The notes beneath the pieces were generated by a model that ran no database searches, was not told the DNA's origin, and worked only from the letters and a program-made list of their open reading frames with translations. Position numbers and translations under genes: made by a program. Below are positions 1 through 10,668 of a stretch of DNA of 64,000 nt, piece after piece. This DNA is from Emiliania huxleyi CCMP1516 (lineage: Eukaryota; Haptophyta; Isochrysidales; Noelaerhabdaceae), in NCBI RefSeq assembly GCF_000372725.1, contig NW_005196981.1, positions 314,878-378,877 on the forward strand, given 5' to 3'. Positions within the stretch are counted from its first letter, which is position 1. Every line of letters starts with the position of its first letter.

Positions 1-2
1 CG

Positions 3-605
3 GGGACCATCTTCAGTGTCTACTCGGCGCGCGCGGGCGGCGAGGAGGGCGGGACGCGCGCCTCCGTGCTCCGGAGGGGCGAGGAGATGCTCGCTGCGGG
101 GTACGTTGTGTTCGGCGCCGCCACGCAGCTCGTGCTCTCCGTCGGGAGGGGCGTCGACGGCTTCACCCTCCACCCCTCTCTCGGGTGCTTCACGCTGACG
201 CGGCCGCAGCTTCGGATGCCGCACACCGGCCGCTTCTACTCGGTCAACCTCGGCCACCGGCGCCAGTGGAGCGAGGCGATGGCCTTGCACGTCGACCTGG
301 TCTCGCAGAGCAAATCGCTGCGCTACACCGGCACCTTTGTCGCCGACGTGCACCGCACGCTCCTGTACGGCGGCGTCTTCTTCTACCCGGCGAGCTCGAG
401 GCGGCCAAGGGGCAAGCTGCGGCTCCTGTTCCAGGCGGCGCCCGTCGCCTTCCTCATGGAGCAGGCTGGCGGCGGCAGCGCGTGCGGTGCGGAGCGAACC
501 CTCGAGATCGAGCCCGGCACGCTGAACCAGTGCGTCCCCGTCGCGTTCGGCTCGCGCTCCGATGTCGACGCCTACGTGCGCAGCTCGGCTGTGCATTCTG
601 CATGA
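3..605 (+). CDS. FBP: fructose-1,6-bisphosphatase, C-terminal part
   Basis: Hydrolyses fructose-1,6-bisphosphate to fructose-6-phosphate in gluconeogenesis or the Calvin cycle. The window opens inside the gene. The frame from base 3 reads GTIFSVYS, then AAGYVVFGAATQLVLSVGRG, the DVHRTLLYGGVFFYP sugar-phosphate-binding block, PRGKLRLL and MEQAGGGSACG, all family hallmarks in the correct order. It ends at a TGA at 603-605 after 200 residues, roughly the last 60 percent of a typical 330-370-residue enzyme. The 5' exons and any transit peptide lie outside the window, so cytosolic or plastid placement cannot be decided. No intron is visible in this part. The following 200 bases are AT-richer and hold no gene. 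Confidence 0.93.
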   Translation, partial: GTIFSVYSARAGGEEGGTRASVLRRGEEMLAAGYVVFGAATQLVLSVGRGVDGFTLHPSLGCFTLTRPQLRMPHTGRFYSVNLGHRRQWSEAMALHVDLVSQSKSLRYTGTFVADVHRTLLYGGVFFYPASSRRPRGKLRLLFQAAPVAFLMEQAGGGSACGAERTLEIEPGTLNQCVPVAFGSRSDVDAYVRSSAVHSA

Positions 606-827
606 AAGCGGTTAGCCGTCGCTCCTATACCTGGGTACCGTACCTGCTACCTCCTACATGTACGTCCTAACTGCCGTACCGCCGCGTACGCACGTCCAAC
701 GTCTCATACGGCTCTACGCGGTAAAATACGGCTTACGCCCTACAAAAAAAAGTATCTTTTTAACGGGACGGCGTGCCGTTTTGTAGATTTTATAGAGGGC
801 GACCGCGAAAAGACGATGCCGCGCGCC

Positions 828-1380
828 TCACGACGCCACCTGCGGTTCGCTCAGCTCCTCGGGCGCCGCGCACACGCGTGCGGCGACCCGCTCTCCGCCA
901 CCCGCTCGCTCGCCGGGCGCGACGTCGAGCAGCAGCTGGTGCTGCGCCGTCAGCGCGCCCCTCTCGCCGTCGAGCGCCTCGGCGAGCGCCTCGACGACCG
1001 TCTCCTCGATGAAGTCGCGCGTGGAGCGGCCGCCGAGGTCGTCCTCCCACCGCTCGCACACAAAGTCGACCAGCCGCGGCGAGAGGCGCAGTGATGGCGC
1101 CGCGCCGCCCCACGAAGCGCGGAGCCGCTCCGAGACCGCGTCCAGCTGCCGCGTGACGACGGAGCGGCGCCCCTCGCCCCGGAGCGGCGTGAACGGCACG
1201 ACGGAGCCGAGCCGGCCCAAGTTCTCCCACCGCCCGTCGCAAATCTCGCGCAGCACCTCGCGGCGGATCCCGCGCATCATCTCGCCTACGGCAACGGCGC
1301 ACGCCAGCTGACGCGCCACCGACCGCACACCTCGCCGCCTCGCGGCCGCTCTCGCCGTCGGAGCGCGTCGCCGCCTCGCT

Positions 1381-1431
<51 letters not shown>

Positions 1432-2632
1432 CTCCTCCGCGGCGGCACGCTCGCAGGCGGCGTTGATCGCGTTGCGGCCGCAGTTTGTCGTCATGACGAT
1501 GAGGGCCTGCGGGCGGACCAGCAAGAAGGGCGGGGACCGTGAGCGGAGGCCGGGCGGGCAGCCGGCCCCGGCCGGTCCGCACTGGGCGGGGCCGCGGGCG
1601 GAGGCGCGCGCGCGGGCAGAGGCGCGCGGGCGCGGGCAGAGGCGCGGGCGCGGGCGGAAGCGACGCCTTTGTCGCGTCCACCGTCTCGCCAGACCCAGAC
1701 GCGATTGCGCCCGAGTCGAGAAAGTTCATCAAGAAGGTGAGCAGCCCGTCGGCCGCGCGGTCCACCTGCAGGCCGGCGCGGAGAGGGGGCTCGGAGCAAC
1801 ATTTTGAGAGGGAGCGCGAGGTGTCGCCACGCGTCAGCACTCGCCTCGTCGAAGAGAATGACGCACGAGGTGTGCTCGGTCCCGGCGCCGCCCTTGCGCT
1901 GCGCGCGTCGCTCCTCCGCCTGCCGGATGAAGTTGGTCAGCTCGCCGCCCTCCTTGTACCCGACGTAGTTCGGGTCGCCGCCCGTCAGCCGGTTGAACTT
2001 GCTCGGGTGCGAAAACTCGCTCAGGTTCCACCTCCGAAAGTTGCGGTCGGGGAGGCACCTGTGCCGGCGGCGGGAGGGGCGCGCGAGGCGCGGCGGTGAG
2101 GGAAGGAGAGGGCGGCGGCCGGTGGCCCCCGCGCGCGCGCGACGGCGCGCCTCCCCAGCAGCGCCTCGCAACATGCAATCCCGAGCTCCGTCTTGCCGAC
2201 GCCCGACGGGCCAGCAAAGAGCAGCCGCAGCGGCCGGTCCGCGTCGGAGAGGCCGAGAAGCCGGCGGCGCAGCGCCCGCCCGACGACGTCCTTCGCCGCC
2301 GACTGACCGTCGATCCTCCGGTCGAGCGCCGAGCGCAGCGAGCGGAGGTGGCCGCCGGACTGCTGCTGCGGCATCGCCTCCACTCGCGCCTCCTCTCGCG
2401 CCTCTTCCAGCGCGCGGGCGCGCTGCTGCCGCTGCGCCCGCACCGCCGCCTCCATCTTCGCGGCGGCCGCCGCCGCCTGAGCCGAGACGGGCTGCAACAC
2501 CGGGGCACCGCTCACAGATTTTACTCCAGGCACTCGGTCGGCCGCCATGATCCGGATGGAGCGGCACGCGGCGTGCAGGCGGACGGAGCGGCGGCACGCT
2601 GCGGCGGCGGCACTCACAGACCGTGGCAGCAT
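828..2632 (-). CDS. ClpB/Hsp100-type AAA+ ATPase, single ATPase domain, five exons
   Basis: Predicted protein-remodelling ATPase. My exons on the minus strand are 2632-2151, 2058-1845, 1765-1667, 1506-1449 and 1285-828. They join in frame to about 436 residues. Seen: Walker A GPSGVGKTEL at about residues 140-150, the pore-loop-type GGDPNYVGYKEGGELT, Walker B VILFDE, sensor-1 IVMTTNCGRN and a ClpB small C-terminal domain (VPFTPL ... RLSPRLVDFVCERW ... GGRSTRDFIEE). It has one AAA_2 module, not the two of bacterial ClpB, so it resembles organellar single-ring members such as SKD3. Introns 1-3 use GC donors and intron 4 uses GT. Intron 4 contains a GCC trinucleotide repeat. The start is the first ATG of an alanine-rich leader; an internal ATG at 2548 is an alternative. 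The ends of intron 4 are the least certain. Confidence 0.84.
1377..1436. repeat. CCG/GCC trinucleotide repeat in an AAA+ gene intron
   Basis: A nearly pure run of about 17 GCC units. If translated it gives only poly-Gly or poly-Ala. The coding model skips it by using the GT donor at 1448-1447, which restores the AAA+ reading frame. Confidence 0.7.
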
Positions 2633-2711
2633 GACTTCTCGCGGTCTGCAGCAAAGGGGTTTTTCTTTCTCTTTCTTAGCACTTGAGCACTTGAAAGGGT
2701 CGATTCCGCAT

Positions 2712-2794
2712 GGTACGGGACCCCTCCGATCGTCTCGCCCTCCCTCACTGGTGTGTTCATTGGGGGGGGTCATAACAAACACGGTACAGGATCG
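2712..2794 (-). repeat. dispersed repeat, copy 1 (inverted relative to 51727-51807)
   Basis: About 83 bases running from GGTACGGGACCCCTCC to ACGGTACAGGATC. The reverse complement recurs almost identically at 51727-51807, differing mainly in a G homopolymer and single bases. It lies just upstream of the AAA+ gene. It is probably a non-autonomous mobile or satellite-like element; no transposase is present. Confidence 0.75.
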
Positions 2795-2895
2795 AGGTGC
2801 ACGCTGCCGAGGTGCAAGAGGTGATCTGTGATCTGGGGGGGGCGACAGGGAGGATGTGGCCCTCTACATCTGCATCGCTCTCTGTCCCGCGCCGG

Positions 2896-2985
2896 ATGTA
2901 GAGCTCTACAGCTCTACAGCGCTCTACAGCGCTCTACAGCGCTCTACATCTCTACAGCTCTACAGCGCTCTACACTCTACTACAC
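2896..2985. repeat. short tandem repeat, unit GCTCTACA(GC)
   Basis: About nine imperfect copies of an 8-10-base unit based on GCTCTACAGC. No coding value is apparent. Confidence 0.7.
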
Positions 2986-3288
2986 CCTCCCTCAGGCTGC
3001 GTTCCCACGTCCCACGAACGAGGAAGGATCGAGGTGGCCACACCTTCCTATTCTTCTCAATAGGAAGGGGCAACGGTGTGATTTCGAGGAAAACTCGGCG
3101 TCGCGAGCTCGCGGCGCCCCGTTTTCGGGCTCCGGGGGCGCGGGGTGGGCACCGTAGGCGGCGGGCGGACGGGCACATTGGTTGACCCTTCCAACAAGGC
3201 TGTGAATTCGGTGGAGGCCAACAAGCAAGCTGCTGCTCTACCCGCCGACTCGCAGGTGGCGGCGAGAAGTAGAACCTGCGCGGGGGAC

Positions 3289-3602
3289 GGGGCGGGGGCG
3301 GGGTGAGGGGGGATGAGGGGGGGGTGAGGGGGCGGGGTTGGACGGCGGAGGAGGGCTTGACGGTGGCGGCGACGGGGCTGGCGGGCTTGGCGGCGGCGGG
3401 GCGGCGGCGGGCTTGGGGCGGCGGGCTTGGCGGCGGGGGCGATGGCGGTGGTGGGGACGGCGGAGGGGGTGAGGGAGCGGGCGGCGACGGGGGAGGCGGG
3501 CTCGGTGGGGGCGGCGACGGGGGAGGCGGGCTTGGCGGCGGCGGGCTTGGCGGTGGTGGCGATTGCGGTGGTGGGGGCGACGGAGGGGGCGGGCTGGGAG
3601 CC
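3289..3602. repeat. G-rich low-complexity tract
   Basis: GGCGGGCTTGGCGG-type repeats. The minus strand would translate as PSPPPP repeats and the plus strand as Gly-rich peptide in several frames. With no domain on either side I treat it as minisatellite DNA upstream of the WD40 gene; a short proline-rich wall-type protein on the minus strand cannot be excluded. Confidence 0.5.
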
Positions 3603-3801
3603 TCCACACACCTCCAAACGCCCTCCGCCTTGGCCCCCTTCCCCTCTCTTCACCGGCGCCCCTCTGCGCGCTCGGCGGGCGCGCGCTCGCGGCGGCGTTG
3701 CTGCTGCAAGCCGCCGGCGCTGCGCCCCTTTCTCGCTCATCGCCGCTCTGCGTGGCTCCCCCCCCTGCGTCAGGTACTGCTTCACTGCCTAGACAAGGCG
3801 C

Positions 3802-5349
3802 ATGGCTGACAGCAGCGTGGCGCCTGCGCAGTCATCGGCCAAGCGAAAGGAGATCTACACCTACACAGCGCCATGGCTGCTGTACGGCATGAACTGGAGC
3901 GTCCGCGCAGGCGCCACGCCGCGCCGCGCCGTCCCTCTGCCGCCTGCGCCGGGAGCGGACGGGGCTGAGCGACGCTGCACGGCTCCTCCTTGCGCCGCCC
4001 GCCGCCCCTCCGCGTCGCCCGGCCGCCCGCCGGCTCGTTAGTCTCTGAGCGTGCGGCCCTGTGACGTGCGCAGACCAGCGCTTCCGGCTCGCGGTTGGCA
4101 GCTTTGAGGAGGAGTACTCCAACTCGGCGCGCCGCCGGTGGGAGGGGAGGATGCGCCGCGAGCGCGGCCCGGGACCGACGGGCGGGAGCGGAGTAGGTGC
4201 GCATCATCCAGCTCAACGAGGAGACGCACGAGTTCAACGAGGTGGCGCAGTTCGAGCACCCGTACCCCGCAACAAAGATGATGTGGATCCCGGACGCGAA
4301 CGGCGCGGCTCCGCCCGGCCCGCCCTCCGCCGCCCTGCCCGCCCTCCGCCGCCCTGCCCGCCCTCCGCCGCCCTGCCCGCCCTCCGCCGCCCTGCCCGCC
4401 CTCCGCACAGCGCTCGTCACGCGCCGCGGCTTTGCGAGAGCAGGCGCGCGGCGCGACCTGCTGGCGACGACGGGAGACTATCTGCGCATCTGGCGCAGAA
4501 AGGGAGAGGTCGGGCGGCGAGCCCTCGCACCGCCGCCGCACCCGGAGGCGCATCCGGCTGTAGGAACGTGGTCGACAACAAGAGCGTGCGGTTGGACGGC
4601 CTCCTCAACAACAACAAGAACACGGCGAGCCGCCCGCGGCCTGAGCCTCGGCTGCGGCCGCCGCGCAGCCTGACCGAAGTGGTGCCCCCTCTCGGTAGGA
4701 GTTTTGCGCGCCGCTGACCTCGTTCGACTGGAACGAGACGGACCCGAACATCATCGGCACGTCGTCGATCGACACGACTTGCACCATCTGGGACGTGACG
4801 CAGATGCAGGCCAAGACGCAGCTCATCGCGCACGACAAGGAGGTGTACGACCTCGCCTTTGCGGCGGGCGTGCACGTCTTCGCTTCCGTCGGGGCCGACG
4901 GGTCGGTGCGCATGTTTGACCTCCGATCGCTCGAGCACTCGACGATCATCTACGAGTCGTCCGACGGGCAGGGCGGCTCGCCCCTCCCGCTGATTCGGCT
5001 CGCGTGGAACAAGCAGGACCCAAACTACCTTGCGACCATCACGATGGACTCGAACAAGGTTGCGATCCTCGACATCCGGGTGCCGTCCTTGCCAGCGGCG
5101 ACGCTCGAGGGGCACTCGCAGTGCGTCAACGCCGTCTCGTGGGCGCCGCACTCGAGCTGCCACGTGTGCACGTCGGGCGACGACAACCAGGCGCTCATCT
5201 GGGACCTGAGCCCGATGCCGAGCCGGATCGAGGACCCGATCCTAGCCTACTATGCCGAGTCGGAGGTGAACCAGGTGCAGTGGTCGAAAACGCAGCCGGA
5301 CTGGGTGGCCATCTGCTTCGACAAGAAGCTGCAGATACTGCGAGTCTGA
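3802..5349 (+). CDS. DCAF7: DCAF7/WDR68/TTG1-family WD40 protein, six exons
   Basis: A WD40 scaffold of the family that includes animal DCAF7/WDR68 (binds DYRK kinases, DDB1-CUL4 receptor) and plant LWD/TTG1. Exons: 3802-3910, 4074-4126, 4197-4302, 4444-4492, 4564-4624 and 4699-5349. They join in frame to 342 residues, matching the human protein length as I recall it. Seen: [141 protein letters not shown] and a C-terminal LQILRV. All five introns begin with GC and end with AG. Exon joins were fixed by family alignment and by phase. The third intron contains a CCGCCCTGCC repeat. Confidence 0.94.
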
Positions 5350-5741
5350 GCGCGAGAGGGGAGAGGAGGAGGACGGGCCGTCCCCTCTGCCGCGTGCCGC
5401 TTCGCCGCGGCGCGCGCGCGGTGGGCGCGAGACGGCTTCCTTACTGTGCCGCGCTACCACACTGTACCGTCATCGTCATGGATTGCACCCGCGGGCCGGG
5501 GACGCGCCGTTCGCCGGGGTGCGCGCGAGTAGCGCGCGCTGCTCTGTCTGTCGCGGGTTTGTGCCACGTCTATTCGGCGCCGCGGTCCCGGAGTCGCCAA
5601 GAGTTTAGCCAAATTTGAACCATCACTAAAGTTCATTCACACGCACTAAATTTAGTCCCAGGCGCCCTCCGTGAAGTGCTCGCCGATTGGCGCGTCGACA
5701 AGTGGTGGGGTGAGCTGCCGTCGCGCAACCTGCAGCCAGGC
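5350..5741. other. intergenic spacer, no gene seen
   Basis: GC-rich spacer between the WD40 gene and the next plus-strand frame. I see no recognisable element apart from a short stretch around 5600-5655 rich in AAATTTAGT-like sequence. Confidence 0.5.
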
Positions 5742-6605
5742 ATGCGGAATCAAGGCGAAACATCACGCGCTGGCGAGGACGGGTCGGCGGCGGCGGGTGA
5801 GGAAGAGGGGGCGGTGGTGGCGGGCGAGGAAGAGGCGGCGGGCGAAGAGGTGGCGGCGACGGCAGCCTCGGATGGAAGTGGCGGCAATGGTTCTGGCGTG
5901 CTCGCTCTCTGTCGTGCGCTGGCGCACTCTGGCGTGCCCGAGGACGAAGGTGCAGCGCCCAGGCGGCGCTCGCTACGCAGAGCACACCGAGGTGGGGAGC
6001 GGGAGCCCCCACCAAAGCGCAAGATGCCGGAATTCTCAGCCGACGGGCGGCGCCTGCGACCGGAGTGGCAGCGGGAGTTCTCAGTCGCCGGGAGAAATCC
6101 CAAAAGGTTTTGGCAGAGGCAGGCGATGGGTGCCTTTGTGCGCGGCGTGATGAGCGTGGGCGAGGGCGGCAAGTGTGCCCTCTTTGCGGTGGGGCCCAAG
6201 CATGCCGGAGTGCTGGCCAGCGAGGGCAGGTCGGCGCTCGCCATCTACGAGTTCCTCGCCAAGGAGGCGCCGGCGCCTGCAGCCTTCCAGGCGGCGATCG
6301 ACAGCTTGCCCGGCGCCATCGAGAACAGCAAGCTGCTCGACGGCAAGCGCCGCGTCCGCTCGCTCACCTTCCACACCGAACTGGACCACCTGGTGGAGCT
6401 GCTTCGCCACCCGCACCTCCAGCCCGTGCTCAAGGAGGAGCACGTCAAGGCGGTGGAGGCGCCAGACACCACGCGCTCGCTCGCTCTCGAGGTGCAGAAG
6501 ATGCTCGCCACACTCGAGACCAACTGTGAGGTGGCTACCCGCACGGTGGCGGCGGCGCGAGGCGCCTGCCAGCGACTCCCACGTTTGAAAATTACACACC
6601 CATGA
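5742..6605 (+). CDS. hypothetical protein, 287 residues
   Basis: Unrecognised. The first in-frame ATG is at 5742 and TGA ends at 6605. The N-terminal third is low-complexity Ala/Glu/Gly. From about residue 85 the sequence turns normal, with a basic patch (RRRSLRRAHRGG, PPKRKMPEF) that could act as a nuclear signal, then WQREFSVAGRNPKRFWQRQ and a helical C-terminal half (LDHLVELLRHPHLQPVLKEEH, ALEVQKMLATLE). No membrane segment or catalytic motif is evident. It is followed by about 600 bases without a gene. Confidence 0.5.
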   Translation: MRNQGETSRAGEDGSAAAGEEEGAVVAGEEEAAGEEVAATAASDGSGGNGSGVLALCRALAHSGVPEDEGAAPRRRSLRRAHRGGEREPPPKRKMPEFSADGRRLRPEWQREFSVAGRNPKRFWQRQAMGAFVRGVMSVGEGGKCALFAVGPKHAGVLASEGRSALAIYEFLAKEAPAPAAFQAAIDSLPGAIENSKLLDGKRRVRSLTFHTELDHLVELLRHPHLQPVLKEEHVKAVEAPDTTRSLALEVQKMLATLETNCEVATRTVAAARGACQRLPRLKITHP

Positions 6606-7212
6606 AGCATGATGCTGCGGGAATCAAAACTCTGCGTTTCTAAAAGTTCGTTTTACCATCGCTCATACAGTTCCACATGCACATCATCATGTTGTTCCAC
6701 AAACATGGGACAAAAAAACCGAACACTCACACGAAAAGTGAATGCGGTTTCATTGAACCGATTACGGCTCTGGCGCAGGCGAACCAAAGAGGGCAGAGGG
6801 GCCGAGGCGGCGGAGGAGTTGGACGTGTGGCGGCGGTGCCACCTGCCGGTGCATTGCGGGTAGCGGCAGCGAAGGACAGCCTTCCTTCACAGCGAGCACA
6901 AGGCAGTGGGCTGTGGGGGCACTGGCCCTGCGCTGCGCATGAAAACAACTCGGCCCGGCCAGTCGGAGCCTCCAGCAGCGAGCCGCGTGCGCTTCCCTCC
7001 TCCACCGCGAGAATGCTGCCCCGCGCGGCCGCCGCGCCACGCCGTCGCTGCAGCGTGGCCGCCTCTCCGTCCGCCTGTACCGTGCCGCTGCGTGCCGTTT
7101 GGCGCTCCGCTCTTGTGCCGCTCGCCATCTCTGGGTGAAGACCCGCGGCAACCTCCGCCTCCGGCTTCCCTCGTCGTGCAGGGCCCGCGCCACTGCGCTC
7201 CCGAGAGGCCGC
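6606..7212. other. intergenic region, no gene supported
   Basis: Short overlapping frames on both strands have no domain and mutually exclusive readings. It sits between the 3' ends of a plus-strand and a minus-strand gene, so it is probably 3' flanking sequence of both. Confidence 0.4.
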
Positions 7213-8622
7213 TTACTGGACCGGACACATCGCCTGCTCGCCTCGCCCCTCCCGCGACGTCTCCCTCCGATAGCTCGACTGCCGCAGCTTGGTCTCTGCG
7301 TCACCCCTCCGCGCCGCGAGGTAGTCGTATCGGGTCTTGCTCGCGGCCGCCGTCCAGGGCAGGATGCGCTCGAGCCCGGCGGCGTTGAGCAGGTTGGTCG
7401 CGCCCGCCACCAGTAGCAGGGCGCCGAACATGGAGAAGTTGAGCGCGACGACCCACGGAAGCGTCCCGGGCAGGCACTGGCGCGACGGGCCGCCGGCGAG
7501 CCGAAGGTCGAAGCTGAGGACCAGCCCCGACCAGCCGAACCACGTCGTGAAGTCCACGTACCAGCAGGTCAGCTGCGCGGGGCCCTGAAGCCAGTGGGCG
7601 CCGCCCTCGGGCCCCTTGCCCATGTCGTAGAAGCTCTGGTCGGGCGTGGTGCGCGCGAGGCTAGCCGCGAGGACCAGGCCGAGCAGGACGAGCCCCCAGT
7701 AGGCGGCGGCCCCCCAGATAGGGGAGGTGAGCTCGCCGGCGCGGCTGCAGAGCAGCCAGAGGTAGTTTGCGAGCGAGAAGGACCATACGTACCCCACGAT
7801 GTACTCCTCCACGCCGAGGCTGATCTGCAGCGACTCGCTGTGCGCGACGCGCGGGCTCTCGTGCTGCAGCGGCACCGCCCAGCCGAGCAGCCACGCCGCG
7901 AGCAACGAGAGCAGCACCTGCTCCACCGCGCCGGCCGCCGCCAGCCGCGCCGCCTCCCTCGTCGTGTGCGTGATCGCGAGCTGGCGCGTGCCCGCAAAGT
8001 GCTCCGTGACGTTCCGGACGAGGAGGTGGCCAGCCTTGCCGGTGGCCGAGGTGCAGGCGAGCGTGGCGGTCCTCAGAGCGTAGGTGCGCGCCGACTGGTC
8101 GGCGTACCTGCTGTCGGGCTGGGAGCGGTTGAGCCGCATCAGCCGCAGCAGCGCGTGGACGAGGAGCAGGAAGAGCAGCAGCGACGTCAGGAAGGCCGCG
8201 CCCGCCGCCTCGCGCGAGCGGAAGTTGCCCGTCGGGCCGACGCTCCCTACCGCCCGGTGGAGCGCCTCGGTGCCGGCGTCGACCAGCAGAGAAGCGGGGA
8301 CTCGCACGATCCACGGCAGGCTGAGCAGCATGTGAGAGAGGGCGTTCTGCCACTGCGAGTCTGGCTCGCTCCGCGCCCACGCGCCGAGCAAGAGCGAGCG
8401 CAGCAGCACCACGGTGGCGCAGTCGCACGCGAGCCCGAAGGCGGCGGCCTGCACAGTGTCGGCAAGGATGCAGGCGCCGATGTGGTTGCCGAGGGCGCTC
8501 ACGGTGCACGCCATTGCCATCATCACTACGTTGTCGTTGATGTATTGGAGGAGGTTGCCGGCGAACAGCGTCCCGCGCGGCGGCGGCGGCGCAGCGATCA
8601 GCGGCTCGGAGAGGCGGCTCAT
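7213..8622 (-). CDS. multi-pass membrane protein of unknown family, 469 residues
   Basis: A single intronless frame from ATG at 8622. Several strongly hydrophobic segments are visible: NVVMMAMACTVSAL, GLACDCATVVLLRSLLLGAW, FLTSLLLFLLLVHALLRLM, VEQVLLSLLAAWLLGWAV, YWGLVLLGLVLAASLA and WVVALNFSMFGALLLVAGA. That suggests at least six to eight membrane spans. The C-terminus is short, charged and soluble (RRGDAETKLRQSSYRRETSREGRGEQ). I do not recognise the family. No transporter signature or catalytic motif stands out, so function is open. Confidence 0.62.
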   Translation of the reverse strand: MSRLSEPLIAAPPPPRGTLFAGNLLQYINDNVVMMAMACTVSALGNHIGACILADTVQAAAFGLACDCATVVLLRSLLLGAWARSEPDSQWQNALSHMLLSLPWIVRVPASLLVDAGTEALHRAVGSVGPTGNFRSREAAGAAFLTSLLLFLLLVHALLRLMRLNRSQPDSRYADQSARTYALRTATLACTSATGKAGHLLVRNVTEHFAGTRQLAITHTTREAARLAAAGAVEQVLLSLLAAWLLGWAVPLQHESPRVAHSESLQISLGVEEYIVGYVWSFSLANYLWLLCSRAGELTSPIWGAAAYWGLVLLGLVLAASLARTTPDQSFYDMGKGPEGGAHWLQGPAQLTCWYVDFTTWFGWSGLVLSFDLRLAGGPSRQCLPGTLPWVVALNFSMFGALLLVAGATNLLNAAGLERILPWTAAASKTRYDYLAARRGDAETKLRQSSYRRETSREGRGEQAMCPVQ

Positions 8623-8841
8623 TCAGTCCAGACTTCTAGCGGCAGGCGCCTCCAGCCAATGGATGGTGCCGTTCTGCGCGCGACTGCGCGACTTTGCTCC
8701 GGAGCGGACTTCGCGGGAGAAATTCAGAGACACTCGCAGGACGCGCGCACTGGCACATGGCACATGCACTTAAAATCCCTATGTGGTGGCGGCGTGCCGT
8801 CCTCCCATCATCCATGTAGAAATTAAAAAAGAAAGCTCAAG

Positions 8842-10417
8842 GTGCTCGAGCGGCTTACGCCGCTGCTCGGCCGGCAGGCCGCCGAGCTCTACGGCCGCTT
8901 CTCGTGCAAGCCGTCGACCACCTTCAACCACCAAGCGCGCGGCAACGAGCCCTCCATCTCACGCGTGCCGCTCGAGCACGCGGGGGAGATGCAGGCGCAC
9001 CTCTTCCGCACCATCACCGCCACCGCCCCCGACGAGATCCGCGACGTCCAGCACGACGCCAACCCCGCCGGCCCGACGGAACGGCGGTGCGAGGAGGCGA
9101 TGCACCTCTCGCAGCGGCACGGCGGCGCTGGCTGGACGCACCCTCGGCTCGTCGCGCCGGCCGCCTCAACCGGACGCGTGATGGACGTCCTCTACCTATT
9201 GCGGCGGCTCGAGGACGTGTCGCCGCTAGTGCCGCCGCCGAGTGAGTGGGCCACGTCGGGCGTGCCACTGCTTGAGGAGGCGATCGCGTTCATTGCGATG
9301 CTCGTGAGCGACTCGGCGGGCTTCAAGCAGGGCCCAGACGACGAGGCCGACGACTGGAAGTACATCCGCGGCAAGATTGTCGCGCCCGACGGCTCGCTCA
9401 ACTACGAGGGGATCGAGCTGCTCTCGGGGCGCCACTTCCAGCACGTCGCCAGCGACGCCCTGCAGCAAGACATGTACAGCGCCATCGTCGACGACCCGTC
9501 GGTACACCCGGCGACGCGTGCGCACCTCCGCGCGGCGAAGCAGCTCGGGGCGGGCGCGGTGCTAGGCATCGACGCCATCGAGGACGCCGTCGAGTTGCCG
9601 GACGAGGCATTCCTTCACGAGGTGCAGGGCTACCTCAACCACCCCAGAGGCGCCATCACCCTCGCGACGCGGTGCACCGGCGAGAGCGAGAGGACGAAGT
9701 GCATCTACCACGCGTCGAAGCTGCGCGAGTGCCCGCCGTGCGCCGTCGGCGCCGCCAAGGAGCGGCACATGCTCACGCGCTACGAACACTTCAACGGCAC
9801 GCACTGGGATGGGTTGCAGATACGGCGGCCACGTCGGCGCTGGACACACCTCGATCAACACCCACGTCATCTCCATCGCCCGCGCCCTCGGCGCGGCGGG
9901 GAGCCTCCAGGAGGTGAAGCTCGGGCCCAGAGACCCCAACCGAGCCGTCGACAAGGAGTCCAACCCGAACCAGCGGGGGGACGGCGTCCTTGGCAACTGG
10001 ACGCACTCGGCACGCAGGATGGTGTTTGACGGCACGACCATCACCGCAGTGCAGTTCCGTAAAGGCATGCTGGGCCCGCTGGCGAGAGGCAAGCACCTCG
10101 CCACCGACTACGCCGAGGAGGCGAAGCGGAGTGCCAAGGCCGCGGCGTGCGCGGCCAACAACTACGACTTCATGACGTGGGCGGCGAGCACACGCGGCGG
10201 CATTGGCCGCGAGGCGGCGGAGTGGTTCACCACCGGCTTCGCCGCCAAGGTCGCCCTGGCGCGCTCCGACGGCGAGAAGTGGCGAGTGCGCAACGAGCGC
10301 AAGCGCCTCCTGCAGCAGCACTCGGCCATCATTGCGAGGCGCAACTGGGAGATCACCCAGCGCAACGCGTGGCCGAGGATGGGCGGCGTGGCGCCGCGAG
10401 CGCCGCCAGTCGAGTAG
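8842..10417 (+). pseudogene. non-LTR retroelement-derived ORF (C-terminal region), frameshifted
   Basis: Two consecutive frames make one protein: frame 1 from about 8842 to HFNGTHWDG near 9810, then frame 2 from CRYGGHVGAGHTS to the stop at 10415-10417. The join needs one extra or missing base around 9805-9825. The layout resembles the degenerate C-terminal part of algal reverse-transcriptase ORFs: a leucine-rich helical segment, a Cys/His cluster (KCIYHASKLRECPPC) and a terminal block like KLATDYAEEAKRSAKAAACA ... YDFMTWAASTRGGIGREAAEW. The catalytic reverse-transcriptase motifs (YADD-like) are absent. The 5' end has no ATG, as expected of a 5'-truncated insertion. Family assignment is from pattern memory and is moderate; the frameshift is directly visible. 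Confidence 0.5.
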
Positions 10418-10576
10418 TAGCGGTAGGGAGTAGAGGTAGTCGTCTCAGTAGTGCGTGTCAGAGCGTCCCGTGTCGGTCAAACAGCGTCTGTCGGATAGTA
10501 GGAGAGAGTGTGTCGTGTGTCGTGCGGATCAGTCCTGTCTGAGTAGGGGAGGGGAGAGACGGAGAGGAGAGTCATT

Positions 10577-10668
10577 GAGCCTTGGCACCAGCCGGGCAGT
10601 GGGTTTGGCCCTGGCATCAGCCGGGCATGTTGTTGATTTGGCCTTGGCATCAGCCCTGGCAGGCGGGC
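10577..10668. repeat. imperfect tandem repeat, unit around TTGGC(A/C)TCAGCC
   Basis: Three copies of a CTTGGCA(T/C)CAGCCGGGCA-like unit spaced 28-34 bases apart in a gene-free region. The surrounding 10418-11529 holds no supported gene. Confidence 0.5.

Noticed and set aside
2960-3607. Proline-rich protein (PPPPSPPPP) on the minus strand
   Set aside because: Several frames on both strands are open across the same G-rich minisatellite and no domain or splice frame supports translation.
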